From assembly GCA_025459175.1 (NCBI GenBank), contig JALORC010000018.1, positions 1 to 64,000 of the forward strand: a stretch of DNA of 64,000 nt. Reading direction: 5' to 3'. This document shows positions 27,668-35,931 of the stretch, one piece after another. Source of the stretch: Planctomycetota bacterium. Its GTDB lineage: Bacteria > Planctomycetota > UBA1135 > UBA2386. Within the stretch, counting starts at the first letter, position 1. Every line of letters starts with the position of its first letter. The position numbers and the translations under genes were made by a program. The notes under the pieces were generated by a model that saw nothing but the letters and a program-made list of their open reading frames with translations, was not told the DNA's origin and did not search any database.

Positions 27668-30600
27668 TCAGCGCCATTTCGCCGCGTCGTCGGGCCGCCC
27701 CCACGCCTCGTAGACCTGCACCAGCAGCTCGCGCGCGCGCGTCACCGCCTCGCTGCCCTCGCCGCGATCGCGGGTCGCGCGCGCCAGCAGATCGAGCGCG
27801 AGTCGTTCGGCATCCTCGTGGCGACCGAGCGCGATCAGCGAACGCACCCGCTGCAGCAGCGCGCTGCGCGTCTGGCCGCGATCCGGGCCGTGGATCGCCT
27901 CGCCGGCGGTCACCGCCGCCGCGTAGCTCTGCTCGGCCTCGGCGTGGCGACCGAGGCCGGCCTCGCAGAACGCGACGTGGTAGAGCAGGAACACCGCATC
28001 CTCGTCGTCGGGGCGCAGCCGCCGACGCAGTTCGAGCGCCGCGCGGTAGTCGTCGATCGCCGGCTGCCACTGCTTGCCCTTGCGCCGCAGGTCGCCGCGC
28101 GTGCGCAGGCACACCGCCACCTGCAGGTGCTCCTCGCCGAAGGCTTCGCGCGTGCGCGCCAACGCGTCGTCGATCGACACCAGCGCCCCGGCGAGATCAC
28201 CGCGGTTGCTCTGCACCACCGACAGGTTGAGCAGCGTGCGCGCGACGTCGGGATGCCGCTCGCCGAGCACGCGGATCCGCGCCGCCAGCACCTCGCGCGT
28301 CATCGCCTCGCTGGCCTCGTGCTGCCCGAGCGAAAGCAGCGCGCCGCCGAGGTTCTCGCGCAGCCCGATGGTGCGGGGATGATCCGGACCGCGCACGCGT
28401 TCGAAGCCCGCCAGCGCCTCGCGGTACAGCGGTTCGGCGTCGGCGGCCCGGCTGGCCACGTAGTAGCGCGCCGCCAGGCTGTTGATCGACTCGAGGGTGT
28501 CGACGTGGTCGGCGCCGAGCACGCGACGGCGACCCTCGATGACCTTGCGCAGCATCGTCACCGCGGTGTCGAAATCGGCGGGCGCGTCGAGGCTCGCGGC
28601 GAGGTTGTGTTCGGCCTGCAGCACCTGCGGCGAGTCGTCGCCGAGCCGCTGCCGGAAGATCTGCAGCGCCTCGCGGAACAGCGGCTGCGCGTCGCCGGAA
28701 CGGCCGCGGCGGTGCAAGAACGTGCCGAGGTTGCCGAGCGCGTGTGCGACCAGCGGATGCTCGTCGCCGTACAGCGCGCGGCGCGCCGTCAACACCTCGC
28801 GCCCGAGGCGTTCGGCGGCGTCGAGCTGCCCGAGTTCCGCCAGCGCCATGCCGAGATTGGTGGCCACCACCAGCGTCTCCGGATCACGATCGCCGTCGAT
28901 CCGGCGACGCATCTGCAGCACCGCCTCGAAGCCGGCCGCGGCAGCATGCAGACGACCCTGACGGAGATCGAGCTGAGCGAGGTTGTTGCGCGACGTCAGC
29001 GTGTCGACATGGGTCTCACCGAGCAGCCGTCGCTGGCTCGTCAGTGTCGGCTCGAGCAGTTCGCGCGCCGACTCCAGCTCGCCGCTCTGCGCCAGCGCCT
29101 TCGCCAGATCGGTGCGCGTCGACAACGTGCCGCGGTGCTCCGGGCCGAGTTCGGCCTCGGCGATCGCCAGCGCCTTGCGGTAGGTCTCGATCGACGCGGC
29201 GGACGCACCTCGATCGGCCTGCAGCGCGGCGACACTGCGCAACGACTGCAGCACGCCCTCACCCCGCGTGCCGTCCCGCTGCTGGCGCAGCTCCAGCGCG
29301 CGCTCCAGCATCGCCGCGGCCGCGTCGAAGTCCCCGAGGCGGTGGTAGCTGGTGCCGATCGTCGTGCGCAGGGCTGCCTCGGTCTCCGGATCCTCGGCGA
29401 ACTGCCCGCCGAGCCGCAGCGTCGCCATGTCGAGCACCTGCTGCACGGTGACGTCGCGGCCGTCGTGTTCGGGCGCGAGTGCGGCCAGCAGGTCGTCGTT
29501 GAGGAACGAGCTGACGGTGGCGGCGATGCGCGCCTGCTGCCGCGCCACCTCGGCGCTGCCTTCGGCCTCGACGCGGCGGCGTTCGGCGAGCTCGGCACTC
29601 GCGGTGGCCTCGAGCCGCCGGGACTCGGCCAGCCGCGCACTGTCGCGCGCGCGCTCGGCGAACAGCAGACTCGCCACCAGGCCGACCGCGAGTGCGGTCA
29701 CCGCCAGCGCCAGCGCGGCGGCCAGGGCCCGGTTGCGCTGCATCCACTTCTTCGCCGTCGCCCACGCCCCGGTGGCGAACGCCTGCACGACGCGGCCCTC
29801 GAGGAACGCGCGCAGCTCCTCGGCCAGCGGCAGCATGCCCGCGTAGCGCTCGCCAACCTCGCGAGCCATGGCCCGCTCGCAGATGGCGATCAGCTCACCC
29901 GGTGCCTCCGGTGCGAGGCCGGCGAGCCCGGCCGGCGGCCCGGCCAGCACGCGTCGCCACAGCGTGGCCGCGGGCGCGCGTTCGCCGGGTTCGGTGTACG
30001 GCGCGCGGCCGGCGAGCAGGCGATACAGCATCGCCCCGACCGCGTAGACGTCGGCGCGCTCGTCGAGCCGTTCGGTGTCGCCGCGCGCCTGCTCGGGCGC
30101 CATGTAGCTCGGCGTGCCGATCACGTCGCCGTCCATCGTGTGCAGCTCCGAACCGACCGTGCTCGCCGCCGCGTCCTTGCGATCGGTCGCGACGGGCTCG
30201 GCGACGGGTGCGGCCGCGGCATCGCGCACCGGACCGGCGTTCGCCGCCACCGGGCGCGCCGGTTGGCTGCGTCCGCGCACGCGCGCGAGGCCCCAGTCCA
30301 TCACGTAGACCTCGCCGAAGCGACCGACCATGACGTTGGCCGGCTTCAGGTCGCGGTGCACGACGCCCTTCTCGTGCGCATAGGCGACCGCCTCGCAGAC
30401 CTTCAGCAGCACGCCGAGCGCGCGCGGCACGGTCCAACCCTCGTCCCCGCGCGCGACCAGGTCGAAGATCGACTCGAGGTCGCGCCCGTGCACGAGCCGC
30501 ATCGTGAAGTAGACGCGGCCTTCGCCGTCGAGGCCGAGTTCGTGCACCGGCACGATGCCGGGATGATCGAGCTGGCCGGTGACCTGCGCCTCTTCGAGGA

Positions 30601-30991
30601 AGCGCGCCAACGTGGTCGGTTCGACGCGCGTGGAACCACCGGCGTTCGCCGGCGCCCCGCGCTCCAGGATCACCTTCATCGCCAGACGCCGGCGCAGGTC
30701 CTCGTCGAAGACCTCGAGGATCGCGCCCATGCCGCCGCGGGCGATCTCACCGGCGACGCGATACCGGGACGCAGCGCCCGAACGCTCGACCAGCCGGTGC
30801 AGCACGTCGCCGGTCGCGCCGGTGGTCGACGGCGGCCGGCTCGGTGGTGACGTCGAGGGCTTCGCTGCCGGCTGCGGCCCGGCGACCAGGTCGATGCGCG
30901 GGTCGAGATCGCAGCCGTAGCGATCGCGCAGCTTCGCAGCGAGCGAACGGGCCGGGGTGGGATCCGGATCGGGGGTGTCGGCGGTCGTCAC
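27668..30991 (-). CDS. Ser/Thr kinase with C-terminal TPR (kinesin-light-chain-like) array
   Basis: A 1107-residue kinase. Domain about 77-400: GEIARGGMGAILEVF, Lys106 in LAMKVI, HRDLKPANVMV (His212, Asp214, Lys216, Asn219), DWG at 232 instead of DFG, and TPSYMAPEQARGD. An unusual acidic/Ala-rich insert of about 50 residues (240-290) lies between DWG and the activation segment. A membrane helix follows at about 420-445. Residues 500-1080 are a long run of 42-residue TPR units of the kinesin-light-chain type (for example LGDFDAAAAMLERALELR). Such planctomycete kinases probably use the TPRs to recruit partners. Partners are unknown. Confidence 0.92.
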   Translation of the reverse strand: MTTADTPDPDPTPARSLAAKLRDRYGCDLDPRIDLVAGPQPAAKPSTSPPSRPPSTTGATGDVLHRLVERSGAASRYRVAGEIARGGMGAILEVFDEDLRRRLAMKVILERGAPANAGGSTRVEPTTLARFLEEAQVTGQLDHPGIVPVHELGLDGEGRVYFTMRLVHGRDLESIFDLVARGDEGWTVPRALGVLLKVCEAVAYAHEKGVVHRDLKPANVMVGRFGEVYVMDWGLARVRGRSQPARPVAANAGPVRDAAAAPVAEPVATDRKDAAASTVGSELHTMDGDVIGTPSYMAPEQARGDTERLDERADVYAVGAMLYRLLAGRAPYTEPGERAPAATLWRRVLAGPPAGLAGLAPEAPGELIAICERAMAREVGERYAGMLPLAEELRAFLEGRVVQAFATGAWATAKKWMQRNRALAAALALAVTALAVGLVASLLFAERARDSARLAESRRLEATASAELAERRRVEAEGSAEVARQQARIAATVSSFLNDDLLAALAPEHDGRDVTVQQVLDMATLRLGGQFAEDPETEAALRTTIGTSYHRLGDFDAAAAMLERALELRQQRDGTRGEGVLQSLRSVAALQADRGASAASIETYRKALAIAEAELGPEHRGTLSTRTDLAKALAQSGELESARELLEPTLTSQRRLLGETHVDTLTSRNNLAQLDLRQGRLHAAAAGFEAVLQMRRRIDGDRDPETLVVATNLGMALAELGQLDAAERLGREVLTARRALYGDEHPLVAHALGNLGTFLHRRGRSGDAQPLFREALQIFRQRLGDDSPQVLQAEHNLAASLDAPADFDTAVTMLRKVIEGRRRVLGADHVDTLESINSLAARYYVASRAADAEPLYREALAGFERVRGPDHPRTIGLRENLGGALLSLGQHEASEAMTREVLAARIRVLGERHPDVARTLLNLSVVQSNRGDLAGALVSIDDALARTREAFGEEHLQVAVCLRTRGDLRRKGKQWQPAIDDYRAALELRRRLRPDDEDAVFLLYHVAFCEAGLGRHAEAEQSYAAAVTAGEAIHGPDRGQTRSALLQRVRSLIALGRHEDAERLALDLLARATRDRGEGSEAVTRARELLVQVYEAWGRPDDAAKWR

Positions 30992-31053
30992 GGCGGCAGT
31001 CTATTCGAGCCGTGGCGATGCGCAGCGCCCGAGGCCGGCGCGGGCAGCCGGAT

Positions 31054-33474
31054 TCAGAAGCTGCCGATCGTCAGCGTGATCGCATTGCTGGCCGTCAGCG
31101 CCGCGACGGCGCCACCGCTGCCGGTCTCGACGACCACCGTCTGCGACTCGAGGGCCAAACCGAGCAGCGCCGGCGCGTTCGGCAGCAACCAAGCTCCACG
31201 CGCTTCGCCACCGACGGTCGGCAGCAGCGCGACCGCGTCCGGGGTGACGCGCAGCACGCAACCCGCACCACCGAGCGGATTCAGTGTGATCAACGGCACC
31301 GCGGTCGGCGCCAGACCGAGCACGCCGAGCGGGAGCGCGTTGGTGGGCAGGCCGGTCGTCGCCGAGCGCAGCGTGCCACCGAGCCAGGCGCGCTGGTCGA
31401 CGCGCTGCTGCACGGCCCCGGCACTGCCGCTGCAGCCACCGCCGCGATCGACCAGCCCCGCCGCACACGTCGTCGACAGCCGCGCGAGCAGCGCGCCGGG
31501 CGTGTTGTCGACCGCGACCAGGTCCCCGAACGCCAACAGCTCGCCGGCGGGGGACCAGACGACCTTGACGAGGCCACGCGCCGTGCCCAGCAACGACCAT
31601 TGCGTGCCACTCCAGCGCAGCATCGAGGTGGCGGGCTGGTTGAGGATACGATTGGCGAGCACGACGTCGCCGTTCGGGAGCGAATCGATCGCGGTGATGG
31701 CCCCGGGGAACGTGGTGCCGAGCGCCTGCCAGGTCGCACCGTCCCAGCGGGCCACGCTCTGGGTCGGCGAGACCCCGACCCCGCACAGCACATCGCCGTC
31801 CTCGGCCAGCGCGAGCGAGGTGACGTCCGCCGGGGCGCCAGGGATCACCTGTGCCGTCTGTCCATCCCAACGCAGCAGCGTCTGCGGCACCAGGTTGACC
31901 AAGAACGAGCCAACCAGGATCAGCTCGCCGTTCGGCCGTTCGACCAGCTGGCGAAGCTGCCCATCGACCGCGAGCGCGGTCGGCACGAGCGCGGCGCCAT
32001 CCCAGCGGAAGACCCGCGAGCGGAACAGGCTGACGTCGAAGATGCTCAGCCAGAGCGTGCCGTCGGCGGCCGGTGCCAGGGCCAACGGGTAGAGACCGGC
32101 ACCCAGCGGAATCGGCGTGGCGACTCCGTTCTGCCAACGCATCAGTTGATGGCTGCCACCGGACGGAATCGGGAACGAGCCGACGAACACCACTTCGCCG
32201 TTCGGGCGCGCGCCGATCTGTTGCACGGAGTTCGCGTCGAAGCCGAGCGCCGACCAGCTCGTGCCCTGCCGGCGCGCCACGCCGTTGGCGGCGATGCCGC
32301 CGATCCGCCGGAACGAGCCGCCGACGAAGAGACTGTCGTCCGGCGCCACAGCGACCGCGGTGACGCTGCCGGAGGAGCCGTCATTGGCGGACTGCCACTG
32401 GCTGCCGTTCCAGCGCGCGACCCGCAGCGCCGGCACACCCTGGAAGGCGAGGAAGGAACCGGCGACGAACACCTCGCCATTGGCTCGCGGCAGGGCGCGA
32501 AGCACCCCACCCGTGCTGGACCACGGCAAAAAGCTGGTCCAGCCGCTCGGCTGCTGCACCCAGAGTCCGGTCGGACCGAGGAACAGCACGCCATCGCTGC
32601 CGATCGGCCCGAGCGGCACAGCACCGGCGGGGCCCCCCGCCGGCACCTGGTTCCAGGAGGTGCCGTTCCAACGAGCCAGGCCGAGGCCGGCCCCGGGCCC
32701 GAAGCCGCCTCTGGCCAGCAATTCGCCGTTGCCCGCGGTCACCAGGTCGAGGACGGGCAGCGTGGAGCCGGCACCGAGCGGGCTCCACACCGTACCATTC
32801 CAGCGGGCCACCAGGTTGCAGGCGACACCGCCGATCTGGTCGAAGAAGCCGCCGACCACGAGGTCGCCGTTCGGCAAACGAACCATCGCGTTCACGCTGC
32901 CGAGCGACCAGGGCAGCGTCGGATTGCCGAGCGGTTGCCACTGCGCGCCATCCCACCGCGAAAGCCCGTGGATCGGTGCCCCACCGATCGAGGTGAAACT
33001 GCCGCCGGCCACGAGTTCGCCATTGGGCAGTTCGACCAACGCACGGACGTTGGAGTTGGGCACGGCGCCGAGCCGTTGCCACGCCGTGCCGTCCCACTCG
33101 AACACGCCGCCGCCATCGGTGCCCGCGACGAGGCGGCCGTTGCCACGCACCAGCAGCGAGAGGACATCGCGCTCGACGCCGACGCCCAGCGCCGCCCAAC
33201 GCCGCGTGGCCGGATCGTAGAGTGCTATGCGATTGACGATCCGGTCACCGGCGACCACGAACGCGCCGCCGGCGACGACCTGGACCGGCAGCGGGCCGGG
33301 ACCGTCGGAGTCCCATTCGACCAGCGCATTGGCAGTACCACTGAGCCCCGCGAGGGCGTCTCCGGGCTGCCAGGCGAGCGCACAGGGTGGCTGTGCGGCG
33401 ATTGGCGCAGTCAAGAGCGCTGCGATGGCCGCAGGGCCGAGCACGCACGCAAGGAGTCGGGTCGAGGTCGTCAT
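31054..33474 (-). CDS. secreted repeat beta-propeller protein (paralogue of the 43.8-kb gene)
   Basis: An 806-residue exported protein. The ATG at 33474 starts a signal peptide (LLACVLGPAAIAALLTAPIAAQ). The body is built of about 35-50-residue repeats of the form V-x-L-P-N-G-E-L-V-A-G-G-S-F ... ARWNGTxWxxLG, about a dozen in all, as in delta-60/kelch-like propellers. The last ~130 residues form a distinct C-terminal region beginning GGGCSGSAG and ending AALTASNAITLTIGSF. The same ending recurs in the protein at 43773-46277. Function unknown; likely surface or extracellular. It follows 62 bp after the TPR-kinase start on the same strand. Confidence 0.85.
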   Translation of the reverse strand: MTTSTRLLACVLGPAAIAALLTAPIAAQPPCALAWQPGDALAGLSGTANALVEWDSDGPGPLPVQVVAGGAFVVAGDRIVNRIALYDPATRRWAALGVGVERDVLSLLVRGNGRLVAGTDGGGVFEWDGTAWQRLGAVPNSNVRALVELPNGELVAGGSFTSIGGAPIHGLSRWDGAQWQPLGNPTLPWSLGSVNAMVRLPNGDLVVGGFFDQIGGVACNLVARWNGTVWSPLGAGSTLPVLDLVTAGNGELLARGGFGPGAGLGLARWNGTSWNQVPAGGPAGAVPLGPIGSDGVLFLGPTGLWVQQPSGWTSFLPWSSTGGVLRALPRANGEVFVAGSFLAFQGVPALRVARWNGSQWQSANDGSSGSVTAVAVAPDDSLFVGGSFRRIGGIAANGVARRQGTSWSALGFDANSVQQIGARPNGEVVFVGSFPIPSGGSHQLMRWQNGVATPIPLGAGLYPLALAPAADGTLWLSIFDVSLFRSRVFRWDGAALVPTALAVDGQLRQLVERPNGELILVGSFLVNLVPQTLLRWDGQTAQVIPGAPADVTSLALAEDGDVLCGVGVSPTQSVARWDGATWQALGTTFPGAITAIDSLPNGDVVLANRILNQPATSMLRWSGTQWSLLGTARGLVKVVWSPAGELLAFGDLVAVDNTPGALLARLSTTCAAGLVDRGGGCSGSAGAVQQRVDQRAWLGGTLRSATTGLPTNALPLGVLGLAPTAVPLITLNPLGGAGCVLRVTPDAVALLPTVGGEARGAWLLPNAPALLGLALESQTVVVETGSGGAVAALTASNAITLTIGSF

Positions 33475-33537
33475 TGGCAACGGCCTCATAGCCGCGCTCC
33501 TGGGGCCAGTAACGCCCACGGCGGTGCGCGCAATCGC

Positions 33538-34164
33538 TCACTCCACCGCCGGGACCACCTCGCGCCAGCGCAACGGCCGCCCGGCGATGGCGGCCGCCTC
33601 GCGGCGGGCCGCGACCTCGTCCTCGTGCCAGGACCGATCGAGCACGTTCCACTCCCGGTCGCTGCGCAGCAACGTGTGCCCCGGCGTGTAGGGATGCACC
33701 ACCACGACGAACAGCGCCAACGGCAGCTCGTCCGGGCCGTCGACGGCGACGGCGAGCACACGACCATCGTCGAGCGTGCGCGGCAGCGGCCGGTCCGGTC
33801 CAAAGGCCGCGGTGATGCACACCCAGCGGTCGACGCCATCGTCGTCGCCGAGGAACGACGCGGCGTCGCGGCGATTCTGCGTCGCCAGCGTTCGCTGTCC
33901 ACGCGGCGCGTCCCCGAACGTGCGATGCGCGAGCAGCGTCCCGGCTTCGAGCCGCGCCCTGGTCAGCGCATCGGCCAGCGCCTCGCGCGAGGCCGATCGC
34001 AGCAGGCTGCACGAACAACCGCCGCTGGTCACCAGCCAGCCCTGCAGCCCCGCATGCGCCTCGGGCAACCGCGGGAACTCGGCGGGCGCGACCTCGGCCC
34101 CGAATTCTCGCACCGCGGCGAGCGACCGTCGGTCGGCGGCGGCGAGCGTGAGCCAGTGGCACAT
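33538..34164 (-). CDS. hypothetical cytosolic protein
   Basis: A 208-residue protein with no signal peptide or membrane segment from the ATG at 34164 (MCHWLTLAAADRR). It has a Cys pair in GGCSCSLL, a Trp-rich middle (VDRWVCITAAFGPDR) and a C-terminal VVVVHPYTPGHTLL. I do not recognise the family. In-frame ATGs at 34200 and 34173 would only add a short Ala-rich tail. Codon usage is like its neighbours, so it is likely a real gene. It could be co-transcribed with the propeller gene downstream, 63 bp away. Confidence 0.65.
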   Translation of the reverse strand: MCHWLTLAAADRRSLAAVREFGAEVAPAEFPRLPEAHAGLQGWLVTSGGCSCSLLRSASREALADALTRARLEAGTLLAHRTFGDAPRGQRTLATQNRRDAASFLGDDDGVDRWVCITAAFGPDRPLPRTLDDGRVLAVAVDGPDELPLALFVVVVHPYTPGHTLLRSDREWNVLDRSWHEDEVAARREAAAIAGRPLRWREVVPAVE

Positions 34165-34332
34165 GCTCGCCATTCTGCCAGCGGCGGCCACGATCGGCAC
34201 GATCGCCCCCGCTGCGTCACCGACCGACGTGCTGCACGATGCCGTCGGGGCTGACCGCAGGCCGCGAACCGTCGGCGAACACCAGCAGCAGATCAGACCG
34301 CCGGAATCACGCGGAGCGAGGCTCTTCCGACA

Positions 34333-35685
34333 CTACCGACCACAGACGCCGCTGGCAGGGTTCGATGTCATGACGAAGCAGGGATGCACGGCGCCCGCGT
34401 CGACGACGATGGCTTGCAGTTCGATGCGCGCACCGTTGAGGGCAGGAATGTTCAGGATCGGCAGGTTCCACAAGCCCGTACCGGGGCCGGAGCCCACCGA
34501 TACGAACTGAGTCACCATGGCCGTGCTGAACGTGAGCCCTTGGATGCACTGCGGGCAGGTCGCGAGCGGGATGTTGATCGGCCCGCCCGCGGAGGTGAGT
34601 TCGAACCCACCGAGCAGCAGACTCGTCGGCGTCAATCCGGTGACCCGCATCGGCAACGAGGTGCCGAGGATGGGTAGCGCGCGATTGACATTGACCAGCG
34701 CCAATCTCCCGGAACCAGCGCTGCAGGAACTCTGGCTCGTGGACGTGAACGCAGCCGGGCTGGGCGTGAAGAACAGGGTGTCGGTTGCGGCCGGGCCGAG
34801 TTGCGAGATCCCGATGATCCCGGGGGTGGGGCCCGCGAGCGAGTAACCGAAGCTGTCCATGGACAGTGGCGCGCCGGTTGCTCCGACTTGCCGCCAGGTG
34901 AGCCCATCGAACTCCCAGTCGTCGTTCAAGGCGCCGGTGGCGTCGACGCCGCCGTGCAAGACAACCATGCCGCGGATCGGGTCGAAGGCAATCTTCGCAG
35001 CGCGCGGGGACGGACCCGGACCGGTGATCTGGGTCCATGAGTTCGCATTGCCGATCACCCAGGTATCCCCGAGGAAGCCGCCGACGCCGTCCGAGCCACC
35101 GAACACCACGATGGTCGCGCCGGGGCCTTGGCACATGCCGTGGCCGCGCCGGGCGAACACGTTGGTGGGAACGGGCTGCGGAAACCAGCCGAGGCCGGGA
35201 AAGAACAGCCAGCAATCGTTCCGTGGGCCGGTTGCGTCCACACCACCGAACAAGATCTGCAAGATCCCGAACGGTGCCATGCCGGCGTCGAACCGCGGCG
35301 TCGGACCGCCTGCGGTCGGTAGCAACTGCCAATTGCTCGTGACGGCGTCGAACTGCCAGAGTTCATTGGAGAGAGACGCCGCAGCAATGCCCCCGAACAG
35401 GAAAACGAAACGGCTGCCATACCCCGAGTCGGGGTCAGAGCTCGACAACGTGCTGAAGGTTCGCGGCGACGGTGCGGCAGCGGTCGTCAGCGTCGCCCAG
35501 CCGCCGGTGAACAGGTGCGTCGTGCTCGTGCTTTCGTCATGGCAGATCGCACCGGCTGTGATGCGAGCGATCGAGCCGGTGAGGGGAAACGTCGGGCCGA
35601 GACTGATCCACGCCGGGGGGGACTGTGCCACCAGGGGGGCGGCACACATGCCGAAGGCGATGAGAGGGATGGAACGTCGGTTCAC
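34333..35685 (-). CDS. secreted kelch-repeat protein
   Basis: A 450-residue exported protein. The GTG at 35685 begins VNRRSIPLIAFGMCAAPLVAQ, a signal peptide; longer readings add Arg-rich sequence without support. The body contains about five kelch units with the GG motif (VFLFGGIAAASLSNELWQFD, ILFGGVDATGPRNDCWLF, VVFGGSDGVGGFLGDTWV, VLHGGVDATGALNDDWEFDG). From about residue 315 comes a C-terminal region starting SSCSAGSGRLALVNVNRALPILG and ending ASGVCGR, similar in plan to the C-terminal regions of the other secreted proteins in this cluster. Function unknown, extracellular or surface. Confidence 0.85.
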   Translation of the reverse strand: MNRRSIPLIAFGMCAAPLVAQSPPAWISLGPTFPLTGSIARITAGAICHDESTSTTHLFTGGWATLTTAAAPSPRTFSTLSSSDPDSGYGSRFVFLFGGIAAASLSNELWQFDAVTSNWQLLPTAGGPTPRFDAGMAPFGILQILFGGVDATGPRNDCWLFFPGLGWFPQPVPTNVFARRGHGMCQGPGATIVVFGGSDGVGGFLGDTWVIGNANSWTQITGPGPSPRAAKIAFDPIRGMVVLHGGVDATGALNDDWEFDGLTWRQVGATGAPLSMDSFGYSLAGPTPGIIGISQLGPAATDTLFFTPSPAAFTSTSQSSCSAGSGRLALVNVNRALPILGTSLPMRVTGLTPTSLLLGGFELTSAGGPINIPLATCPQCIQGLTFSTAMVTQFVSVGSGPGTGLWNLPILNIPALNGARIELQAIVVDAGAVHPCFVMTSNPASGVCGR

Positions 35686-35931
35686 GGTCTTGCTCTGGGG
35701 TCGCGAGAGTGCAATCCAGCTCTGCTTGCCGACTCGGTCGGGAGTGCCAGAAGAAGGGCGCATCCTAGCCGGTCCCAGCGCGGGGTGTGCCGGACCGGGC
35801 TCGCGAGGAGCAGATCGCGACTCCGTCGAGATCGAAGCCGGGTCGATCGCGGCAACGTGCTGCCACCCGACGCGACTCCGGGTGTCCCCGTGGAGCCGAT
35901 CCGCATCACCGACGACCGGCAACCGCCACGT

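Noticed and set aside
27818-30850. Plus-strand open frame of about 1000 codons opposite the TPR kinase
   Set aside because: Same reason: no recognisable domain, and the kinase with TPRs on the other strand is clear.
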